This document shows, in pieces, positions 1-7,147 of a stretch of DNA of 19,069 nt (its first letter is position 1; every line of letters begins with the position of its first letter). Source of the DNA: an uncultured Desulfuromonadales bacterium. Lineage in GTDB: Bacteria; Desulfobacterota; Desulfuromonadia; Desulfuromonadales; Geopsychrobacteraceae. A program made the position numbers and the translations under genes. Location: NCBI GenBank assembly GCA_947259685.1, contig CAMYNC010000122.1, positions 1 through 19,069 on the forward strand, given 5' to 3'. The notes under the pieces were generated by a model. The model saw only the letters and a list, made by a program, of their open reading frames with translations. It did no database searches and was not told the origin of the DNA.

Positions 1-50
1 CATTTTCGAAGAAAAATCATAAGGGGTCGGCCCCTCACATCTGACATTTT
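1..50. repeat. Edge of a REP-like palindromic repeat
   Basis: Positions 22-35 form a short palindrome, AGGGG-TCGG-CCCCT, followed by a TGACATTTT-like tail. Motifs of this shape commonly flank REP-associated (IS200-like, Y1) transposase genes in proteobacteria. That link is from family knowledge, and no transposase is visible here because the window ends. It may mark such an element lying just to the left. Confidence 0.35.
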
Positions 51-83
51 CAACTGCGCTCTCTTGATGACGCGAAGGCAATC

Positions 84-115
84 ACCACTGAGGACACAGA
101 GGGCACTGAGCAGCT
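84..115. repeat. Dispersed GAGGACACAGAGG-type repeat
   Basis: The stretch ACTGAGGACACAGAGGGCAC resembles the CACAGAG/CTCTGCG intergenic repeat seen again near 1615-1727 and 2989-3000. No credible coding potential was seen in 1-248. The stretch carries only this repeat and the 30-bp repeat at 187-217. Confidence 0.4.
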
Positions 116-186
116 CTTGATCCGTATATGTAAAGAGGTGAACCGGATGAAAGAGACATGCCAGTTAGATCGCTCTTGCATTTTTT

Positions 187-217
187 GAACGCCGATAAAG
201 GCGGATGTACGCAGATG
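187..217 (+). repeat. 30-bp dispersed repeat, copy 1
   Basis: This matches the family pattern GAACGCNGATAAAGGCGGAT followed by a GNACGCAGAT-type half. It is one of at least nine copies in the window, all intergenic. Others lie at 677, 1530, 2567, 2940, 4685 and 11979 in this orientation, and near 12068 and 13119 inverted. Confidence 0.7.
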
Positions 218-248
218 AAGGCAAAAATAGATCCACACCCCTGGAAAC

Positions 249-372
249 CAAAAAAAGCCATCTATCACCGATACAGATCGGAAAAGAATGACTCCAGATT
301 CGGCAATCCTATTGCGACCGCCCTTGCCTGCCCTTCCTCCCAAATACCAAACACTACTCTTTTAAAATTAAG
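249..372 (-). ncRNA. Candidate small RNA or leader, copy 1 (diverged)
   Basis: This is the most diverged of three related intergenic units. On the minus strand there is a TTGACT box (407-402), a 17-bp spacer and CTAAAT (384-379). A predicted transcript starts near 372. It contains the stem GGCGGT/ATTGCC (322-317 with 307-302) around a 9-nt loop. It ends in a two-part hairpin: an outer GTCATT/GATGGC-like stem (292-257) and an inner CCGAT/ATCGG stem (281-268), followed by a T-rich run (256-250). Both outer stems differ in sequence from the other copies yet still pair. No gene follows between here and the left window edge, so a cis role cannot be judged. The function is unknown. Confidence 0.45.
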
Positions 373-500
373 ACGAATATTTAGCCGGGAAATCCTCTGG
401 AAGTCAATTTATATATGCTGAATTTAAATGGATATTTGGGGTATCAGGGGCTTGGGAGATATGGATGAGGATGGGGATCTTTGCAGGGCTATTTTGCACG

Positions 501-708
501 CTGATAACTTCTAGAGGTAAAGGTTATATTTACAGGGATGGGCAGGATGAACAGGATTAAAAGCTTATTATCCTTAAGCCCTAGGGGTATATCCTACCTA
601 TCCTGGCCATCCTTGTTAGTTTTGTTTTTGTTATGGCATGTACGGGCGAAAGACCAAACAAAATCAGTTTTTTTTCGAACGCAGATAAGGGCGGATGGGC
701 GCAGATAA
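501..708 (+). repeat. ~210-bp direct repeat, left copy
   Basis: This is clearly homologous to 2761-2974 along its whole length. Shared stretches include AAAAGCTTATTATCCTTAAG and GGCATGT(A/C)CGGGCGAAAG. It carries an internal inverted repeat: ACAGGGATGGGCAGGAT at about 532-548 pairs with a reverse complement at about 590-619. It ends in a copy of the 30-bp repeat (677-707). Together with its partner it brackets the two left-hand TA loci. Confidence 0.8.
677..707 (+). repeat. 30-bp dispersed repeat, copy 2
   Basis: This is a GAACGCAGATAAGGGCGGAT-type copy forming the right end of the larger 501-708 repeat. Confidence 0.65.
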
Positions 709-733
709 AAACCTGGAGAACCAAATAGTTATT

Positions 734-1072
734 TTAGGTTAATTCGATTTGCAGTAGTTGTTTCTTCAATCCTGGCAGATCCTGCCGGATCGTTTTCCAT
801 ACAACTTCAAGATCAACACCAAAGTATTCGTGAATAAGTACGTTCCTAATCCCCCTAAGCTTTGACCAGGGGACATCTGAAAACGCTCCTGCACACTTTA
901 AGGTACGTACCGGGCTGCCTCACCGATAATTTCAAAATTGCGGATCACGGCATCAATGGTTATCTGCTCGTTTTGCCAACTCTCGAGGTCGTGGCCAGCG
1001 GTGTATTCCTCGATCCGTCCGATCGCCTCCAGAAATATCTTCTATGCGAAATTTCCAATTTCTAGTGGACAT
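734..1072 (-). pseudogene. HepT-like (HEPN, DUF86) toxin, frameshifted
   Basis: Conceptual translation on the minus strand starts at ATG 1072, overlapping the end of the upstream MNT gene, and gives a recognisable HepT/DUF86 protein only if two frameshifts are corrected. The first is an extra base in the T run at 1033-1035, after MSTRNWKFRIEDI. The second is a one-base deletion around 898-901, after GEAARYVP. Uncorrected, translation ends early at a TGA. The corrected product of about 112 residues retains the HEPN RNase motif R-x4-H-x-Y (RNVLIHEY) in the segment DVPWSKLRGIRNVLIHEYFG, ending at TAA 734-736. HepT toxins act with a partner MNT nucleotidyltransferase, which is intact here. The gene is either broken or carries two sequencing errors. 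The two shifts are opposite in sign, so the terminal frame is restored. Confidence 0.8.
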
Positions 1073-1355
1073 GAATTGCTTCTTGCAGGATTTTGTCTCG
1101 AAGTTGTTTTTTTAAAGCGTTCACCGTCACCAGATCTACTGGCTTATTGACCAATCCCTCCAGATACTCTTTTAATTCAAGATAGCCGAACAGGCCTGGT
1201 GAATGGGCATAGCTCACCAGGATATCCAAGTCGCTATCAGGTCCGGCATCCCCCCTGGCAAATGACCCGAACAGGGCGAGGGATTCGACATCGAACTTTT
1301 GGCAGATTTCCCCCATGTGCAGGGAAAGGATTTGGATGATCTGGTCACGCTGCAT
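1062..1355 (-). CDS. MNT-domain nucleotidyltransferase, HepT antitoxin-like
   Basis: This is a small minimal nucleotidyltransferase of the MntA/DNA-polymerase-beta-like fold. The signature GSFARG followed by SDLDIL gives the GS-x10-D-x-D pattern (Gly30-Ser31, Asp42, Asp44 from the chosen start) that binds metal and nucleotide. Proteins of this family neutralise HEPN (HepT) toxins, in some systems by AMP-ylating the toxin tyrosine. The ATG at 1355 (97 aa) is preferred because AGAAGG lies 8 nt upstream. A GTG at 1364 would sit directly on that ribosome site. The gene overlaps the start of the HepT-like pseudogene by 11 bp, the usual antitoxin-toxin order. With the toxin broken, this may be an orphan antitoxin. 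Confidence 0.85.
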   Translation of the reverse strand: MQRDQIIQILSLHMGEICQKFDVESLALFGSFARGDAGPDSDLDILVSYAHSPGLFGYLELKEYLEGLVNKPVDLVTVNALKKQLRDKILQEAIHVH

Positions 1356-1529
1356 GTAATGCACCTTCTTTGATTGCTACCGGCTTCATACAACCACCTG
1401 ATATAAATAAGTTAAATTCTATATCATTTTCATCGCTGATGTATATCAATTAAGTCTGGAACTTGGGTGTTAGCTGCGTGGATCCGTAGTTATCGGCGGT
1501 TAAAAAATACTTTTAAAGGCTTTTTTGTT

Positions 1530-1560
1530 GAACGCAGATAAGTGCGGATGGACGTAGATT
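1530..1560 (+). repeat. 30-bp dispersed repeat, copy 3
   Basis: This copy is GAACGCAGATAAGTGCGGAT plus GGACGTAGAT. It lies between the MNT gene and vapBC. The 1365-1797 gap otherwise contains only this repeat and the CTCTGCG inverted repeat. No gene was seen there. Confidence 0.65.
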
Positions 1561-1614
1561 AAAGGCAAAAGCATTGGCCACAAATAAGCTCAGAGGGTTA
1601 AGAGGGGTTGCTGC

Positions 1615-1726
1615 TCTCTGCGTTCTCTGCGGCTCTGCGTGATAATGGCTTTGAGGCTTCTCACGCCCGTTCGCTTTGCTCTCTCGCCAGGAGTAGGCGC
1701 CTTGAGACGCAGAGGTCGCAGAGAAA
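1615..1726. repeat. CTCTGCG-type inverted repeat
   Basis: The left arm (about 1615-1643) contains CTCTGCGTTCTCTGCGG. The right arm (about 1703-1726) contains GACGCAGAGGTCGCAGAGAA, an imperfect reverse complement. About 60 bp separate the arms. It is a widespread style of intergenic repeat in environmental genomes and no coding region was seen within it. The adjacent sequence CTCAGAGGGTTAAGAGGGG (about 1589-1607) recurs at 2999-3017, over the stop codon of the ugd-like gene. Confidence 0.55.
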
Positions 1727-1797
1727 TCCCTCTAAGGGCTGAACCTTAAGCCTTTAATGGGCTGCACAATACCCTAACTAAAATCTTTGCCGACTAT

Positions 1798-2184
1798 TTA
1801 TTTCCGCGGGTCATGGATTCTGAGTTTGTATTGGCCGATATTTTCGTCTGCGGTGATGAGAATTAAACCTTCTGCTTGAGCTTGGGCGATCAACATCCGG
1901 CCGAAGGGATCGCGGTGAAGCGCGGGAAGATGTCCGGCCAATTGCCCATGATAGAGACTGATGGGGAGCTTGCTGAACCCTTCGTCTTCTACGATGGAAT
2001 CCATGTCTTCTGGGGCTTCAAGTTTGCCAAGCGCTGTCTTTATGGAAATTTCCCAGGTTGTTGCGGCACTCACAAAAACCTGATTTCGACGGTCACCGAT
2101 GATGTTTTTACAGCGACTGCCGAGCTGTGGTGAATCGATTAGCCACCAAAGCAAGGTGTGGGTATCGAGCAGGAAACGCTGCAT
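1798..2184 (-). CDS. vapC: PIN-domain toxin, VapC family
   Basis: This is a PIN-domain ribonuclease of the VapC toxin family, at the usual length (128 aa). From the ATG at 2184 the four acidic active-site positions are visible: Asp7 in FLLDTHTLLWW, Glu45 in TTWEIS, Asp92 in HRDPFGRML and Asp113 in TADENI. These coordinate Mg2+/Mn2+ for RNA cleavage. Such toxins usually cut tRNA or rRNA, but the target cannot be read from the sequence. The start overlaps the antitoxin stop as TGATG, indicating translational coupling. A TTG one codon earlier is possible but less likely. The DPFGR form places it in the Phd-partnered PIN subgroup. Confidence 0.92.
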   Translation of the reverse strand: MQRFLLDTHTLLWWLIDSPQLGSRCKNIIGDRRNQVFVSAATTWEISIKTALGKLEAPEDMDSIVEDEGFSKLPISLYHGQLAGHLPALHRDPFGRMLIAQAQAEGLILITADENIGQYKLRIHDPRK

Positions 2185-2417
2185 CAATCTTTGCCTTCAA
2201 AGGCTTCGATAATCTCATCCGACGTAAGGTCAAAATCATCGGCAATACGGATCTGCCCTTTAAAGCGACCAGGCTTGCGCTGGGTGCGATCTTCCCGATG
2301 TGGAAGAATATCCAGGTATGGTTTTCCTGCCTTGGCAATAACAACGGTTTCGCCTTGCCAGACTTTTTCCGCCAAGGCTGATAGTTGACTTTTTGCTTCG
2401 TGCATATTGACCTGCAT
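2184..2417 (-). CDS. vapB: Phd/YefM-type antitoxin (VapB)
   Basis: This is a 77-aa antitoxin. The N-terminal Phd/YefM DNA-binding fold is visible as MQVNMHEAKSQLSALAEKV, followed by GETVVIAKAGKPYLDILP, the typical Phd signature. The acidic C-terminus (SDEIIEAFEGKD) is the expected toxin-binding tail. AGGAG lies 6 nt before the ATG. It is the first gene of a two-gene operon with vapC. Family members repress their own promoter, and a matching palindromic operator lies immediately upstream (2444-2471). Confidence 0.92.
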   Translation of the reverse strand: MQVNMHEAKSQLSALAEKVWQGETVVIAKAGKPYLDILPHREDRTQRKPGRFKGQIRIADDFDLTSDEIIEAFEGKD

Positions 2418-2443
2418 AACAACTCCTACTAGTTTAGCTAAGT

Positions 2444-2487
2444 TTAGCTATACCGTATAAACTATAGCTAAGTACAGTTTCTGTCAA
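2444..2487 (-). promoter_or_regulatory. vapBC promoter with palindromic operator
   Basis: TTGACA (minus strand, 2487-2482) is a perfect -35 box. TAGTTT (2464-2459, 17-bp spacer) or TATAGT (2466-2461, 15-bp spacer) can serve as -10. The -10 region lies inside a perfect 9-bp inverted repeat, TTAGCTATA/TATAGCTAA (2444-2452 and 2463-2471, 10-bp centre). A further AGTTTAGCTA direct copy lies at 2431-2440. This is the expected layout for autorepression by VapB/VapBC. Confidence 0.7.
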
Positions 2488-2566
2488 CGGTTTTTCTTGT
2501 AGACAGGGTGCTTAAGCCATATTTTTAGCCACCCTGAACACAACCCTCAAAAAAAAATCACTTTCC

Positions 2567-2597
2567 GAACGCCGATAAAGACGGATGGATGCAGATG
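2567..2597 (+). repeat. 30-bp dispersed repeat, copy 4
   Basis: This is a GAACGCCGATAAAGACGGAT copy upstream of the vapBC promoter. The 2488-3007 gap holds this copy and the 2761-2974 repeat. No gene is credible there. Confidence 0.65.
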
Positions 2598-2760
2598 AAA
2601 ACCCTGCACCCACTATTGGAGTTGGGGCTTCCTTAAGGCACTTTTCTTTGCGTTGCACAATAGACTTTTAAATATAATTATCGGCCACTTAGAATCTTTT
2701 GGAGATACCCACTGCAAGTGCGGGGACTGTTTATCTGGTGGCGATAAGGGCTGGAGAATA

Positions 2761-2974
2761 CTGATAAATTCTGGAGGTGAAGGCTTTATTTACAGGGATG
2801 GGCAGGATAAACAGGATTAAAAGCTTATTATCCTTAAGCCCTGGGGTATATCCTGCCTATCCTGGCCATCCCTGTTAATTTTGGTTTTTGTTAAGGCATG
2901 TCCGGGCGAAAGTCAAAACAAAATCAGGGTCTTTTTACCGGACGCTGATAAAGGCGGATGAACGCAGATGAAAG
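2761..2974 (+). repeat. ~210-bp direct repeat, right copy
   Basis: This is the partner of 501-708 in the same orientation. The internal inverted repeat ACAGGGATGGGCAGGATAAA (2792-2811) pairs with about 2850-2877 as a long imperfect hairpin. It ends in a 30-bp repeat copy at 2940-2970. In the direction of transcription it lies just downstream of the ugd-like gene, so it could also fold at that transcript's 3' end. Confidence 0.8.
2940..2970 (+). repeat. 30-bp dispersed repeat, copy 5
   Basis: This is a GGACGCTGATAAAGGCGGAT copy at the right end of the 2761-2974 repeat. Confidence 0.6.
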
Positions 2975-3007
2975 ACAAAAACATAGGCCACAGAGAAGCT
3001 CAGCGAG

Positions 3008-4369
<1,362 letters not shown>

Positions 4370-4439
4370 TTATTCCTCCACAGAGTAACTGCACTAAAAG
4401 TCTTTAGAATTTTCCCGCTGATGCATTTTCAGGCAAAAC

Positions 4440-4561
4440 AGAAAAAGCCACTTGATCGCCGATGCTCATCGGAAAAAGTGACTTCGATGTCAGGCAATCC
4501 GAACCCAACTGCCCTGGCTTCCCCCAAAACCGCATTTCTACATCTTCTTGAATAATTTGCA
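4440..4561 (-). ncRNA. Candidate small RNA or ugd attenuator, copy 2
   Basis: Copy 2 of the three-copy family. TTGACT (4596-4591) is followed by a 17-bp spacer and CTAAAT (4573-4568), giving a predicted start near 4561. The transcript has a GGCAGT/ATTGCC stem (4513-4508 with 4498-4493) around a 9-nt loop. It then has an outer GTCACTT/AAGTGGC stem (4482-4476 with 4453-4447, all pairs allowed in RNA counting one G-U) and an inner CCGAT/ATCGG stem, then a U tract. Homology to copy 3 continues upstream past the promoter to about 4715. The end lies 70 bp before the dehydrogenase start codon, so it could be an independent terminated small RNA or a leader that must be read through. No known RNA family was recognised. 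Confidence 0.55.
4441..4482 (-). terminator. Intrinsic terminator-like hairpin, copy 2
   Basis: This is a two-part stem (outer 7 bp, inner 5 bp with a GAGC loop) followed by TTTTT on the minus strand (4446-4442). The same structure recurs at 11739-11778 and, with changed bases, at 250-292. Confidence 0.6.
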
Positions 4562-4684
4562 GCGGTAATTTAGCCGCAGAATGGCTTGAGAGTCAATATT
4601 TAAATGCCTAATCTAAGTGCCTTTTTGGAAAATCAGGGAGATAGGCTAGGTGGATGCGAACGGAAACCTTAAAGGGCTTTTTTT

Positions 4685-4715
4685 GAACGCCGATAAAGGC
4701 GGATGGACGCAGATT
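4685..4715 (+). repeat. 30-bp dispersed repeat, copy 6
   Basis: This is a GAACGCCGATAAAGGCGGAT plus GGACGCAGAT copy, at the upstream edge of the larger unit shared with 11738-12009. The 4370-4773 gap consists of this unit and no gene. Confidence 0.7.
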
Positions 4716-4773
4716 AAAACCTGAAAACCGACAAGCCGAAAAACCAACGGAAGGGAATTCAAAAAAACGTCCT

Positions 4774-5466
4774 TTATGAGTCAGTGCTGCGAGTTTTGAT
4801 CAATTCAAAAAACTTCAAATCAGATTCCGTATCGATATCAACCGAGTGTTCTTTGGGCATTTCAAACGCAACAGTTTCCTCCGAAACAAAACACTTTTTC
4901 AACATAAACCAGCCAATTTCAGCGACATAGACCGCACCATTCAGCGCATAGACCGCGGGAAGAGCCTGCCGACTAGCGTAAGATTCGGAGGTGAGTAAAG
5001 GTTTCATGCGTTTATCAGCGCTCAGGGTGTACATCCAGTAGGGACTTTTATCTGGAGCGGTCACCGAAACACAGGCAGGTGCCCCCAAAGCGAGACAGGT
5101 TTCCAGGCACTGATCAATATCTTCGACGGTTCTTAGTGGCGAGGTTGGCTGAAGAAGAACAAGGTAATCGTAATCAGGGACCTCTCTTACGGCATGCAGG
5201 ACCGGTTCAATCCCAGGGGTATCATCTTGCGCCAACTCTGCAGGCCGCACAAAGGGCACGTCCACCCCCAAATCGATTGCGACCTCTATGATTTCAGCGT
5301 CCTCGGAAGAGAGGATTAAGCGATCCAGGTATTTTGATTTCTTTGCTTCCTCAATCGTCCAGGCAATGAGTGGCTTGCCAGCAACTACCCGGATATTTTT
5401 CCCCGGAACGCCTTTTGAGCCTCCGCGTGCAGGGATAATCCCGAGTACTTTCTTGCCCTGTATCAA
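4774..5466 (-). CDS. legF: CMP-legionaminic acid synthetase (NeuA family)
   Basis: This is a 230-aa cytidylyltransferase of the NeuA/LegF family. It joins CTP to a nonulosonic acid to give the CMP-sugar used by glycosyltransferases. The N-terminal nucleotide-binding signature IIPARGGSKGVPGKNI (10-25) is intact, LQPTSPLR follows in the middle, and HSVDIDTESDL near the C-terminus is the usual metal-binding end. The start is TTG, whose TTGA overlaps the TGA stop of the preceding gene; GGAG lies 7 nt upstream. It is the last gene of the leg operon. Neighbouring legB, legC, legG and legI homologues make legionaminic acid a better call than N-acetylneuraminate. Sequence alone cannot exclude related 5,7-diamino sugars. 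Confidence 0.9.
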   Translation of the reverse strand: MIQGKKVLGIIPARGGSKGVPGKNIRVVAGKPLIAWTIEEAKKSKYLDRLILSSEDAEIIEVAIDLGVDVPFVRPAELAQDDTPGIEPVLHAVREVPDYDYLVLLQPTSPLRTVEDIDQCLETCLALGAPACVSVTAPDKSPYWMYTLSADKRMKPLLTSESYASRQALPAVYALNGAVYVAEIGWFMLKKCFVSEETVAFEMPKEHSVDIDTESDLKFFELIKTRSTDS

Positions 5467-6512
5467 TTGAATACTCCGTCATATTCGCCTTTGGCCCGAT
5501 TTAAATCTTCAATCTGGCCCAAATCCATCCAGTATTCTCTAACCGGAAAAACTGCTGTTGTCTGCTCTTGTTGAGCAACCCGATTAAGAAGACCAGGCAT
5601 GTCGCAATGTTCACCTGGTTTGAGCATTTCCAGAGCGTCTGGATTCAAAACATATATCCCGGCATTTATAAAAAATTTATGCACCGGTTTTTCTTCGATA
5701 CCGACAAAGCGATTGCCAGCTACGTTTACAACACCATAAGGAACCTGAATATCGTACTCCCTGACACACATGGTGGCCGTCGCGCTATGTTCAGTATGAA
5801 AAGAGAGCAGATGGTTGTAATCAACCTTGGTCAGCACGTCACCATTTATGACCAAAGTTGGAGATCCCGGGCGAGTCGGCAGCAAACTCAATGCACCTGC
5901 CGTACCTAAGGGCTCATTTTCATGGAGATATTCGATATGACAGCCATGCTTAGAACCATTATTAAAATGATCCTTGATCATTTCTGCCTTGTAATTGACC
6001 GACAGGCAGAAGTTACGAAAACCGAACTCTAGAAACCTCTCGATGATTGTTTCCAGGATCGGCTTGCCACCGACAAGCAGCATCGGCTTTGGGCAATCAT
6101 TGGTCAAAGGTTGCAGCCGGCTCCCCAGGCCGCCGGCCATAATAACAACTAGGTTCTCCCTGGCTTGTGGGGTCAGCAGGTCTTCGATGATTTCCAGACC
6201 AACGAGGCGGCCATCCTGATCGAGAACAGGTAACTGGCGCAAGGATTTTTGGCTAAGTAGCGCAAGAATCGCTTCACGACTTTCCTGCATATGCGCTACT
6301 GCGGGACTGGTATTCATAATTCTGGCAGAAGGGTCCTCTAACGAGATCCCCTGCAAAATCCCACGCCGGATATCGCCATCGGTGATCGTTCCCAAAAGTA
6401 GCCCATCATTATCAACCACCAAAGCAATCTGCAAAGCCCCCTCATCGATGACCTTAATTGCTTCGTGAATAGACGTATTCTCCGAGATGAGAACCTTTCT
6501 CCAATCTTTCAT
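5463..6512 (-). CDS. ptmE: CBS-domain sugar-1-P guanylyltransferase (PtmE-like)
   Basis: This 349-aa protein has two N-terminal CBS motifs (about 1-115) followed by a GT-A nucleotidyltransferase domain. The catalytic signature is AGGLGSRL (126-133) with PKPM (141-144). It matches the architecture of Campylobacter PtmE, which makes GDP-GlcN from glucosamine-1-phosphate and GTP in the GDP-linked legionaminic acid pathway. The GTP/GlcN-1-P specificity here is inferred from architecture and context. The ATG at 6512 is chosen because it overlaps the stop of the upstream gene as TGATG and gives the typical MKDWRKVLI start. A TTG at 6536 is possible but unlikely. The CBS pair may sense adenylates or the end product. 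Confidence 0.87.
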   Translation of the reverse strand: MKDWRKVLISENTSIHEAIKVIDEGALQIALVVDNDGLLLGTITDGDIRRGILQGISLEDPSARIMNTSPAVAHMQESREAILALLSQKSLRQLPVLDQDGRLVGLEIIEDLLTPQARENLVVIMAGGLGSRLQPLTNDCPKPMLLVGGKPILETIIERFLEFGFRNFCLSVNYKAEMIKDHFNNGSKHGCHIEYLHENEPLGTAGALSLLPTRPGSPTLVINGDVLTKVDYNHLLSFHTEHSATATMCVREYDIQVPYGVVNVAGNRFVGIEEKPVHKFFINAGIYVLNPDALEMLKPGEHCDMPGLLNRVAQQEQTTAVFPVREYWMDLGQIEDLNRAKGEYDGVFN

Positions 6513-7147
6513 CAATCTACCACCTTTGCTGGGCAACCATATGCTGTGACGCCGCCTGGGAGGTTTTTCAGAACCACACTGCCGGCCCCGATCAAACTGG
6601 ACTCACCAATGCTAATGCCCTGAACAACAGAGGCGCCAATTCCCACATGTGCTGCATTGCCGACCGATACTCCCCCTGAAAGGGTCACGCCCGGAGCGAT
6701 ATGCGAGTGTCTGCCAATGGAGCAGTCATGATCTAAAGCAGCACCGGTATTGACAATCACATTTGCTCCAAGACACACACCTGGTTGCAGGATGGCCCCG
6801 GCCATAATCTGGGAGCCTTCGCCAATTTTGACATCAGCAGCAATAACTGCATTCGGATGAATGACCAGCGCAAAGACAAAACCCAACTTTTTATATTCTT
6901 CAAAAATCCTGCGGCGGGCCTTGGGTAAGCCAACTGAGCCAAGCCCATTGATCAGTTGTACATTTTCTGCTGAATATTTCTTCAATTCATCATCAGTTCC
7001 AATGATTGGGACTCCAAGAACCTCCTGTCCAGTTAAGGTAGGGTCGGGATCTGTGATCCCTAAGATTTTTATTGAGCACAGCTGCAATGCATTGATTAGT
7101 ACTTTTGCATGACCGCCAGCACCCAGAACAATGACCGGCATGCTCAT
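6512..7147 (-). CDS. NeuD/PglD-like sugar N- or O-acetyltransferase
   Basis: This 211-aa protein has an N-terminal PglD-type nucleotide-sugar-binding fold (VIVLGAGGHAKV, 5-16). A C-terminal left-handed beta-helix of hexapeptide repeats (about 95-200) follows, with IGEGS, LGANV, IGRHS, VGNAA, IGESS and GAGS turns. His140-Asp141 (ALDHDCSIG) matches the catalytic His of PglD. Relatives use acetyl-CoA to acetylate a 4-amino sugar nucleotide or, as NeuD, to O-acetylate sialic acid. A 4-N-acetyltransferase is the one missing step between legC and legG, so this is the best candidate for the LegH role, though O-acetylation remains possible. The start ATG overlaps the legI stop as ATGA, and the stop overlaps ptmE. 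Confidence 0.85.
   Translation of the reverse strand: MSMPVIVLGAGGHAKVLINALQLCSIKILGITDPDPTLTGQEVLGVPIIGTDDELKKYSAENVQLINGLGSVGLPKARRRIFEEYKKLGFVFALVIHPNAVIAADVKIGEGSQIMAGAILQPGVCLGANVIVNTGAALDHDCSIGRHSHIAPGVTLSGGVSVGNAAHVGIGASVVQGISIGESSLIGAGSVVLKNLPGGVTAYGCPAKVVD

Noticed and set aside
158..421. Possible 87-aa gene on the plus strand
   Set aside because: It runs through the 30-bp repeat and, antisense, the candidate RNA unit. The protein is not family-like and the homologous units at 4440 and 11738 do not keep the frame.
862..1150. Two short plus-strand open frames
   Set aside because: They are antisense to the HepT-like pseudogene and the end of the MNT gene, whose minus-strand translation gives clear family motifs.
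187..2970. CRISPR array
   Set aside because: The 30-bp repeats are irregularly spaced by hundreds of bases, imperfect, and present in both orientations, with no cas genes.
4440..4561. Known riboswitch (cyclic-di-GMP GEMM, cobalamin) or an RfaH ops element
   Set aside because: The conserved GEMM and cobalamin core motifs are not present. GGCGGTCGC in copy 1 resembles the ops GGCGGTAGC, but copies 2 and 3 do not match.
4774..5466. CMP-N-acetylneuraminate (sialic acid) pathway
   Set aside because: NeuA, NeuB and NeuC homologues alone would fit it, but the LegB dehydratase, LegC aminotransferase and PtmE in the same operon point to a 6-deoxy 5,7-diamino acid.
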